Origin: Bacteroidetes bacterium GWA2_31_9b | GTDB lineage: Bacteria > Bacteroidota > Bacteroidia > Bacteroidales > UBA12077 | Reading direction: 5' to 3' | DNA: 5,358 nt | NCBI GenBank assembly: GCA_001769005.1 | Contig: MENE01000119.1 | Span: forward strand, 1 to 5,358 | Shown here: positions 1-5,358 of the stretch, one piece after another | Layout of the letters: every line of letters starts with the position of its first letter | How positions within the stretch are numbered: the stretch's first letter is position 1 | Made by a program: the position numbers and the translations under genes | The notes under the pieces: generated by a model | The model's input: only the letters and a program-made list of their open reading frames with translations | The model's database searches: none | Told to the model about the DNA's origin: nothing

Positions 1-188
1 CCTGTATTTGCATCAACCGACAAATAATATTTAGCTAATTTATTTAGTAAATCTGCTTTTTCAGCTTGATCAACTTTCTTAAGAATCAATTCAAGACTAT
101 CAATTTTTGATTGTTGCGATAATAGAGAATTTGCAAATGTGAAAATGACTATAAAAAGAATAAGAAAGCATTTACTATTTTTAATCAT
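1..188 (-). CDS. N-terminal fragment of an exported TPR-type protein, possibly a second sensor kinase (runs off the left edge)
   Basis: An open frame starts at the ATG at 188-186 and stays open to the window edge, giving 62 codons plus two bases. Residues 1-25 look like a signal peptide: a basic start (MIKNSK), a hydrophobic core (CFLILFIVIFTFA) and a likely cleavage region at SLLSQQ. From residue 29 the sequence IDSLELILKKV and the following helix align without gaps to residues 30-63 of the kinase encoded just upstream. Shared residues include IDSL, KV, and spaced Glu, Asn, Leu and Tyr. In Bacteroidota this opening usually precedes periplasmic TPR repeats and an output domain such as a histidine kinase, a LuxR-type DNA-binding domain or a cyclase. 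The output domain is outside the window, so the function is open. The gene starts 44 nt after the kinase stop, consistent with co-transcription. There is no Shine-Dalgarno, and the leader is A/T-rich as is normal for the phylum. The frame and signal peptide are well supported; the family is an inference. Confidence 0.8.
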   Translation of the reverse strand, partial: MIKNSKCFLILFIVIFTFANSLLSQQSKIDSLELILKKVDQAEKADLLNKLAKYYLSVDANT

Positions 189-232
189 ATCAATTAAATT
201 CAGTAATTCAAGATTTTAAAATTGTGAGTATA
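189..232 (-). other. Short intergenic gap between kinase and downstream paralogue
   Basis: These 44 nt separate the kinase stop (TAG, 235-233) from the next ATG (188). The sequence is almost entirely A/T. I see no GC-containing hairpin that could act as a terminator, and no TTTG...TAnnTTTG pair of the Bacteroidota type. This favours read-through from the kinase gene, but does not prove it. Confidence 0.5.
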
Positions 233-2548
233 CTAATTAACTGTTTTTTCGTTAACAGGTATTGTAAAACTGAACTTACTTCCTTGGTTTAAAGTGCTTT
301 CACACCAAATTTCTCCATTATTTTGCTGAATAAGTTCTTTGCAAAGTATTAATCCCAAACCTGTTCCTTGTTCATTTGCTGTTCCTTTAGTAGAATAGCT
401 GAAATCGATTTTAAATAATTTGCTAATATTTTCGGGTTCTATCCCTTTACCATTATCTGAAACAGTTATAATTGCTTCATTGTTTTTAAGCATACACGAT
501 ATTTTAATTTCTCCGTTAGGATGTGTAAACTTAATTGCATTATTAATTAAATTTCGTAATACGGTTGAAACAATATGTTTATCGGCAAATACTATTAAAT
601 CATCAGGAACTGTACTAAATATTTTAATATTTTTCTTTTCAGCAGAAATAAGTAAAAGAGATATGGTTTCGTCAAGAATTTCTGATAGAAATAATTTCTC
701 AGGAGAATATTTAATATTTCCCAGTTGAGATTTTGACCATTGTAAAAGGTTTCCTAATAAATTAAATAAGTTTTGAGACGATTCGTATATAATTTTACTG
801 TATTCTTTTATTTCTACTTTATTTAATTCGGAGTGTCTATTGTAAAGTGTTTCGGAAAATCCCAGTAAAGCTTGAAAAGGATTTTTTAAGTCGTGCGCAA
901 TTATTGAGAAAAACTTATCTTTTGTTGCGTTTAATTCTTTCAGGTTTTGTTCCGATGATGATAATTTATTATTCGCATCATTTAACTGATTATTCTTAGT
1001 TTCTAGTAATATATTAGTTCTTTTCTTTAATCTAAATCTACTAAAACTAATTAATGCAAGTGCAAGTATTAATACAGAAAATGCAACCCAATAATTTTTA
1101 ATAATTTTTTGACGTTTTAATTCAGAAAATTGAAGTTCGTTATTCTTTTTGAGAAGTTCATTTTCTGATTCCAGATTTTCAGTTTCGTATTTAATTTTTG
1201 TTTCTGTAATTCTATTGTTGCTTTCTTTAGAAAAAATGCTGTCGTTAGTTGCAGCGTATAATTTGTAATATTCTAAAGCTTTTTGATAATTTCCTTGTTC
1301 TGAGTAAATAATATGTAAAAAATCATAGGCTTCAACCAGTAAATCTTTTGCATTTACTTGCTTCGAAATGTCAATAGAAGTAAATAAATTGTTTTTTGCT
1401 TCTGAATACTTTTTCTGACGCATATAAAGCTTAGCCAAATTGTTGTAATTGTTGGCAATATTATAATTATCCTTTAATTTCTTATTTATCTCAAGCGATT
1501 TTGTCAAGTATTCATATCCTTTTTTATATTCACCAATATCAAGATACGATAATCCAAGGTTATTTTGAGCAGTTGAAATGCCTTCTTCGTTATCAAGATT
1601 TATATTAATCTCTAATGATTTATTGTAATATTCTATTGCTTTTTCTTTATCTCCTTTTTGATCATATACTGTTCCAATGTTATTATAAACCATTGATAAT
1701 CCATCTTGTAGGTTTAGTTTAATATCAAGTTCGAGTGATTTTTCGAAATATAGCAATGCTTTATCAACCTCATAATAACTCAGATAACAAATGCCAATAT
1801 TATTATACATTGCCGAAAGTCCAGCTTCATCATTTATTTTCTTATATATCTCAAGAGCGTCAATATAATATTTTAATGCAGCATCATAACTGGTTATATC
1901 ACTATAAATATTACCAATTGTATTGTATAATTTTGCTACAACTCCGGGTTTATTTAATTTCTTAACTACATCAAGCGCTATTAAATAATGTTCAAGTGAT
2001 TTTTTGTAATTTTCCATTACAAGGTACGTTGCACCAATAGATCTATGGTAAGAAGCAATATTCGTTGAATCATTAAGTTCTTCACTTATTTTAAGTGCCT
2101 GATTATAATAGTCGAGTGTAGTTTGATAGTTTTCTTGATTTGAGTAAATATTCGCTATATTATTATAAATATCCGCGATTCCAGTTTTATCATCAGTTTC
2201 TTTTCGTATTGCTAATGCTTTTTGGTAAAATTCTAATGCCTTTTCGTATTGATTTTTATAAAAATATACACTCGCTATTCTATTGTATGATTCAGAAAGA
2301 CTTTTATTGTCTTTAATAATATGCGAAAGATTTAATGCTTCGTTTGCATAGAAAAAGCTGCTATCGAGTGATAAATTCCAATAAAGCATCGACAATTCAT
2401 TATAAATTTCGATTTGCTCTTTTTCAGATACTTTATTTATTTGCATCAACAAACTATCAATTACAGTCCTATTGTTTTGAGAATATATATTATTGCATAT
2501 AAATACTAAAACAATTATTTGTAAAATTATGTATTTTATTTTGGTCAT
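233..2548 (-). CDS. TPR-repeat membrane sensor histidine kinase
   Basis: This is the sensor half of a two-component system, 771 residues. Residues 1-24 form a signal peptide ending IYSQ. Residues 48-446 are ten tetratricopeptide units in exact 40-residue register, predicted periplasmic, which probably bind a protein or peptide partner. Residues 447-483 are a charged coiled coil (ITETKIKYETENLESENELL) leading to one membrane span at about 486-503 (YWVAFSVLILALALIS). A second coiled coil (504-540) leads to a cytoplasmic HisKA domain with the phosphoacceptor His552 in SIIAHDLKNP. The HATPase domain has an N box (LRNLINNAIKF, Asn666 and Asn670), a G1 box (DNGKGI, 698-703) and a G2 box (GTGLGL, 728-733), so it looks catalytically intact. 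There is no receiver or DNA-binding domain, so this is not a hybrid kinase, and no response regulator lies in the window. The start at 2548 is supported by the signal peptide and an A-rich leader. The stimulus is unknown. The architecture is common in Bacteroidota. Confidence 0.95.
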   Translation of the reverse strand: MTKIKYIILQIIVLVFICNNIYSQNNRTVIDSLLMQINKVSEKEQIEIYNELSMLYWNLSLDSSFFYANEALNLSHIIKDNKSLSESYNRIASVYFYKNQYEKALEFYQKALAIRKETDDKTGIADIYNNIANIYSNQENYQTTLDYYNQALKISEELNDSTNIASYHRSIGATYLVMENYKKSLEHYLIALDVVKKLNKPGVVAKLYNTIGNIYSDITSYDAALKYYIDALEIYKKINDEAGLSAMYNNIGICYLSYYEVDKALLYFEKSLELDIKLNLQDGLSMVYNNIGTVYDQKGDKEKAIEYYNKSLEININLDNEEGISTAQNNLGLSYLDIGEYKKGYEYLTKSLEINKKLKDNYNIANNYNNLAKLYMRQKKYSEAKNNLFTSIDISKQVNAKDLLVEAYDFLHIIYSEQGNYQKALEYYKLYAATNDSIFSKESNNRITETKIKYETENLESENELLKKNNELQFSELKRQKIIKNYWVAFSVLILALALISFSRFRLKKRTNILLETKNNQLNDANNKLSSSEQNLKELNATKDKFFSIIAHDLKNPFQALLGFSETLYNRHSELNKVEIKEYSKIIYESSQNLFNLLGNLLQWSKSQLGNIKYSPEKLFLSEILDETISLLLISAEKKNIKIFSTVPDDLIVFADKHIVSTVLRNLINNAIKFTHPNGEIKISCMLKNNEAIITVSDNGKGIEPENISKLFKIDFSYSTKGTANEQGTGLGLILCKELIQQNNGEIWCESTLNQGSKFSFTIPVNEKTVN
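1211..2407 (-). repeat. Ten tandem 40-residue TPR units, a 120-bp coding period
   Basis: Kinase residues 48-446 divide into ten units of exactly 40 residues with no insertions or deletions. The units begin near residues 48, 87/88, 127, 167, 207, 247, 287, 327, 367 and 407. The consensus is YNNIGxxYxxxxxYxxALxYYxxALxI followed by a K/N/D-rich turn. The period also shows in the DNA: on the plus strand a ttattataa-like word (reverse of the Tyr-Asn-Asn-Ile codons) recurs every 120 bases near 1680, 1800, 1920, 2160 and 2280. The copies differ at many positions, so they are old duplications under protein constraint rather than recent identical repeats. The first unit (48-87) and the last (407-446) are the most degenerate. 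Confidence 0.9.
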
Positions 2549-2653
2549 TTTAATGTTAACAATATGTATCTATTTTGGCTTAATTTACTAATAATTAATT
2601 AATATAAAAACAGTTTGTGTATTTATAATAGAATCTCGGTTTAGAAACTTAGT
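2549..2653 (-). other. Intergenic region upstream of the TPR kinase
   Basis: This 105-nt A/T-rich gap lies between the xseA stop (2656-2654) and the kinase ATG (2548). It is the most likely place for a kinase promoter, but on the minus strand I find no TTTG and no TAnnTTTG element. The nearest partial match is TACATATTG close to the start codon, which is too weak to call. A perfect 8-bp palindrome, TGTTAACA, sits at 2554-2561, only five bases before the ATG; it may be chance. An all-A/T inverted repeat (TTAATT...AATTAA) is too weak for a terminator. The gap is too short for an xseB gene. Whether transcription starts here or reads through from xseA is unresolved. Confidence 0.4.
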
Positions 2654-4021
2654 TTATTTTTTTACAATACTTTCAATCTCTGAATTATAAAGCCTTGTTA
2701 TAATTCGATCGTTATTATTCACATCATTATTATTTCGAATAACTTGATCGTTTAAATATGTTATCGAAAATCCTCTTTTTAATATGGTTAATGGATCTAA
2801 AAAATGAGAACTGTTTTCAAAATTCAAAACTTTATACTTTGATGATTGCAAAAAGGTTTTAGTTTCTTGCCTGGTTTTTATAACAAATTGATTTATATGT
2901 TGATTTTTATGAATGATTATTTTTTGTAATTCAGTTTTTAAATTAGAAAATATTAAACGGATTTCTGTATTTGATTTGTGAAAATGCTTTGAAGTAATAT
3001 GTTTTATATTGTGGGTTGTATTCAGGATTTTATTTTTCTCTTTATACAGTATATTTCTAATAAGTGGAACTATTAAGCCTTTTTTATAATCAATAATTTT
3101 ATTTTGCTCGGATAAAATATTTAATAAGGATTGATATATTTCTGTTTTTAAATAATCAATATGGTCTTCGAAATTTTGATTGTAAGCATTAATGTATTCA
3201 GCAACAGCAGTAGGAGTTTTTAATTTGGTGTGGGCAACAATATCTGATACCGATTCATCTTTATCGTGACCTATTCCGGTTAAAATTGGGATTGGAAACT
3301 GAGCTATATTAGTAGCGAGTAAATAACTATTAAAACAATTCAAATCAGCTTGCGAACCTCCACCTCTTATTAGTACTACAATGTCAAAGAAATCTTCATA
3401 TTTATATATCAATTCTAGTGATTTTATAATAGACTCCTCTGCCTGTACTCCCTGCATTATAGATGGGAATAGCTTTGTATAATATTTAAATTGGTTCTTG
3501 TTATTTATAAGTTGGTTAATGAAATCCTGGTAACCTGCAGCAGTATCTGATGAAATGATTGCAATTTTTTGAATCACTAACGGTAATTCAAGTTCCTTGT
3601 TCATATTTATTACACCTTCATTCTCAAGCCGCATAATTGTTTCTGCTTTCTTTTGTGCTAATTCTCCTAGTGTGTAATTTGGATCAATATCAGTAATGTT
3701 TAAACTTAATCCGAATACTTCGTGGAACTCAATTTTTGCACGAAAGAGAATTTTAATTCCTTGTGTAAGTTCTTGTCCTGTTGTGCTTTCGAAGTAAGGT
3801 TTTAATATGCGAAAAGTAAATGCCCATATAGTTGCACGATTGCGTGCAATAATATTTTCGTTTATAAGGTCTTTTTCAATTAATTCTAAATAGCAATGAC
3901 CATTTCTATTAATTTTAATTTCACTTATCTCAGCTATAACCCAAATGGATTCAGGAAAATTAACATTAATTTTTTCCTGAATCTGTTTGTTAAGTTCAAG
4001 TAATGAAATCTTTTGATTCAT
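2654..4021 (-). CDS. xseA: Exodeoxyribonuclease VII large subunit
   Basis: This is the catalytic subunit of cytoplasmic exonuclease VII, which degrades single-stranded DNA from both ends to oligonucleotides and acts in repair together with several XseB small subunits. At 455 residues it matches the E. coli protein in length. Residues 5-115 form the N-terminal OB-fold (IWVIAEISEIKINRNGHCYL, then FRAKIEFHEVFGLSLNITDI). The helical YTLGELAQKK segment follows. The catalytic domain begins near 147 (LPLVIQKIAIISSDTAAGYQD) and carries RGGGSQADL (219-227) and GIGHDKDE (249-256), with the family His at 252 and Asp at 255, then AHTKLKTPTAVAEYI. Residues 280-400 are long Lys-rich helices, the region expected to bind XseB. 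The C-terminal DPLTILKRGFSIT block (409-421) is typical. The ATG lies 4 nt after the peptidase stop, so the two genes are probably co-transcribed. No xseB follows directly. The identification is secure. Confidence 0.97.
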   Translation of the reverse strand: MNQKISLLELNKQIQEKINVNFPESIWVIAEISEIKINRNGHCYLELIEKDLINENIIARNRATIWAFTFRILKPYFESTTGQELTQGIKILFRAKIEFHEVFGLSLNITDIDPNYTLGELAQKKAETIMRLENEGVINMNKELELPLVIQKIAIISSDTAAGYQDFINQLINNKNQFKYYTKLFPSIMQGVQAEESIIKSLELIYKYEDFFDIVVLIRGGGSQADLNCFNSYLLATNIAQFPIPILTGIGHDKDESVSDIVAHTKLKTPTAVAEYINAYNQNFEDHIDYLKTEIYQSLLNILSEQNKIIDYKKGLIVPLIRNILYKEKNKILNTTHNIKHITSKHFHKSNTEIRLIFSNLKTELQKIIIHKNQHINQFVIKTRQETKTFLQSSKYKVLNFENSSHFLDPLTILKRGFSITYLNDQVIRNNNDVNNNDRIITRLYNSEIESIVKK

Positions 4022-4028
4022 TTTTCTA
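4019..4028 (-). promoter_or_regulatory. Stop-start junction of peptidase and xseA
   Basis: On the minus strand the junction reads TAG AAAA ATG: the peptidase stop (4028-4026), four A residues, then the xseA start (4021-4019). There is no room for a separate promoter. The bases before the ATG are A-rich with no Shine-Dalgarno sequence, as is usual in Bacteroidota. The spacing suggests that xseA translation depends at least partly on ribosomes finishing the peptidase gene; this is inferred from spacing alone. Confidence 0.6.
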
Positions 4029-5358
4029 ATTTATTTTGCTTACTCTTTTCTGAATTGAAGTAACTCCATTGCTTATTGAAACAATGTATATGCCATAAGG
4101 TAAGTTGTTTATAGAATATATACGAATTAAACCGGTTTCTGTAATGTCATTTATTTCTTTAACATATACTAATTGTTGTAAAACGTTATAGATCTTAATA
4201 GTAATCTTTTCAATTTTGTTGGGAATAAATATATTTAATTCAGAATTAAATGGATTAGGATAAATATTTACATTCAGAATAGGTTCATCTAGCAATGGAA
4301 CAGAAGTAATATTTGCTGCTTTAGCAAAATCTGGTATTCCGTAACCTAATTGGTTATCAGGTGTTGAATATTGATGTGCACTTTGTTCAATTAAATCGAT
4401 AATTTCCATATTCGTTAAATTTGGAAGAGCTTGCCATAAGCAAGCTGCAAGCCCAGAAATAATTGGAGCTGAGAACGAAGTTCCATTTCCTCTTGCAATA
4501 TCACCTGTAATATCCTGAAAAATGGTTTGATATCCCATGGCTGCAATATTTGGTTTTATTCTACCATCGGATGTTGGCCCCTGACTGCTAAAACTAGCAT
4601 ATCCGGCATAAGCATCAACAGCCCCAACAGTTAAAACACTATCTGCATCGGCAGGTGCAGATATGTATTTCCAATCATCATCACCTGAATTTCCTGCACT
4701 TACAACAACAAGAATTCCTTTTGAAGCTGCAATATCTGCAGCCCTTGAAATAAATGCTGTATTGCCATCCATATTGCTGTATGTATAGTTTTGTGAAGGA
4801 TCATCAAATTCGGTATAACCAAGTGATGTATTAATAATATCTGCGCCTGCACTATCGGCAAATTCAGCTGCAGAAGCCCAGTTGTCTTCTTCAATAGTAT
4901 ATTCAGAATCAGCATCTTCAGAGCGTAACAATAAGAAGTTGGCTTTTGGAGCAGTACCAATTAATTTCCCCGGCAAATTTCCTCCAATTATTGATAGAAC
5001 TTTCATTCCATGACTGTGATCTGAATATATTTCGGTATTTCTGTTTACAAAATCAAATGTTCCTACAATCTGATTGTTATAAAACAAACTATCGAATGCT
5101 GGCAGAATATCAACATTGTAAAATCCTGCATCAATAACCGCAATAGTAATTCCTTGTCCCTGAAAATTATGCTGATGCAAAACCTGTCCACTTAACATAC
5201 TTATCTGAACACCCGATTCGCCATAATTTAATACATTTTCGGAATCAGGGCTTTTTATTTTATTTACTAATGAGAAATCAATAGTTGGCATTAAATCAAT
5301 TTTATGTACAGATTTTATAAATCCGATGTTATCTAAAGTATCTATTAATTCCTGATCT
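4026..5358 (-). CDS. Secreted subtilisin-like S8 serine peptidase with T9SS sorting domain (5' end outside window)
   Basis: The frame is open to the right edge. The 22 codons before the ATG at 5291 read DQELIDTLDNIGFIKSVHKI and on without a stop, so that ATG is internal and the true start and any signal peptide lie outside. This upstream part resembles the end of a subtilase propeptide. Counting from the internal Met, the peptidase domain spans about 36-325. The triad is Asp54 (IAVIDAGF), His94 (SDHSHGMKV) and Ser272 (GNGTSFSAP), with the oxyanion Asn201 in VSAGNSG; all are present, so it should be active. The second His of the classical HGTH motif is Lys97. Residues 336-421 form a type A T9SS sorting domain (IYPNPF, ITIKIYNVL, YGIYIVSISNG, final QKRVSKIN), which predicts export by T9SS and release or attachment at the surface. 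The substrate is unknown; nutrient proteolysis or processing of other exported proteins are both possible. It directly precedes xseA. Confidence 0.93.
   Translation of the reverse strand, partial: DQELIDTLDNIGFIKSVHKIDLMPTIDFSLVNKIKSPDSENVLNYGESGVQISMLSGQVLHQHNFQGQGITIAVIDAGFYNVDILPAFDSLFYNNQIVGTFDFVNRNTEIYSDHSHGMKVLSIIGGNLPGKLIGTAPKANFLLLRSEDADSEYTIEEDNWASAAEFADSAGADIINTSLGYTEFDDPSQNYTYSNMDGNTAFISRAADIAASKGILVVVSAGNSGDDDWKYISAPADADSVLTVGAVDAYAGYASFSSQGPTSDGRIKPNIAAMGYQTIFQDITGDIARGNGTSFSAPIISGLAACLWQALPNLTNMEIIDLIEQSAHQYSTPDNQLGYGIPDFAKAANITSVPLLDEPILNVNIYPNPFNSELNIFIPNKIEKITIKIYNVLQQLVYVKEINDITETGLIRIYSINNLPYGIYIVSISNGVTSIQKRVSKIN
4029..4286 (-). other. T9SS type A C-terminal sorting domain coding segment
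   Basis: This stretch encodes the last 86 residues of the S8 peptidase. It begins with LDEPILNVNIYPNPFNSELN, the usual linker plus YPNP motif. A beta-rich segment (KITIKIYNVLQQLVYVKE) follows, then the terminal NLPYGIYIVSISNG and a basic KRVSK end. In Bacteroidota such domains direct cargo through the outer-membrane type IX translocon and are normally removed by the PorU sortase. Its presence implies that the genome encodes a T9SS, although none of its components are in this window. Confidence 0.92.

Noticed and set aside
420..728. Plus-strand open frame of 102 codons
   Set aside because: It lies antisense inside the kinase HisKA/HATPase region, has no recognisable domain, and is explained by the low stop density opposite a conserved coding sequence.
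1735..1965. Plus-strand open frame of 76 codons
   Set aside because: It is antisense to the TPR repeats. Its Tyr/His/Gln-rich composition follows from reading the repeat DNA on the wrong strand.
1211..2407. 120-bp periodicity as a CRISPR or satellite repeat
   Set aside because: The period is the coding signature of 40-residue TPR units in one open frame. The copies are diverged and there are no unique spacers.
2585..2612. Possible terminator hairpin between xseA and the kinase gene
   Set aside because: The inverted repeat is only about 6 bp, purely A/T, and lacks a proper T-run, so it would not form a stable terminator.
4700..4960. Minus-strand open frame of 86 codons
   Set aside because: It overlaps the S8 peptidase catalytic domain in another frame, has Leu/Gln/His-rich low-complexity composition and no independent start signal.
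4946..5137. Plus-strand open frame of 63 codons
   Set aside because: It is antisense to the conserved Asp and His region of the peptidase, with no domain or start context.
5289..5291. ATG at 5291 as the start of the S8 peptidase
   Set aside because: The frame continues upstream without a stop to the window edge and encodes plausible propeptide sequence, and no signal peptide follows this ATG, which a T9SS substrate needs.

Overview
The window is AT-rich (about 30% GC by eye). All four genes lie on the minus strand and read from high to low coordinates. Several features point to a member of the Bacteroidota, probably a free-living marine or anaerobic lineage: a type IX secretion (T9SS) C-terminal sorting domain, long periplasmic TPR histidine kinases, A-rich translation starts without a Shine-Dalgarno sequence, signal peptides ending in Ser-Gln, and an XseA with a GHDKD-type motif. 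The genus cannot be fixed from this sequence.

Layout in transcription order: (1) 5358-4026, a secreted subtilisin-like S8 peptidase with a complete catalytic triad and a T9SS type A sorting domain; its N-terminus lies beyond the window edge. (2) 4021-2654, xseA, the large subunit of exodeoxyribonuclease VII, starting only 4 nt after the peptidase stop. (3) A 105-nt gap with no clear promoter or terminator. (4) 2548-233, a 771-residue membrane sensor histidine kinase with ten periplasmic TPR units, each exactly 40 residues. (5) After 44 nt, from 188 to the left edge, the first 62 codons of a second exported protein whose N-terminus resembles that of the kinase, probably a paralogue.

The peptidase and xseA look co-transcribed and perhaps translationally coupled, although their products act in different places (cell surface versus cytoplasmic DNA repair). 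The kinase and the partial gene form a second likely unit. No response regulator, xseB, RNA gene, mobile element or CRISPR array is visible.

I do not see a clear new biological system. The points most worth a second look are the peptidase-xseA coupling, the missing xseB, the very regular TPR array (visible as a 120-bp DNA period), and the tandem TPR sensor genes.
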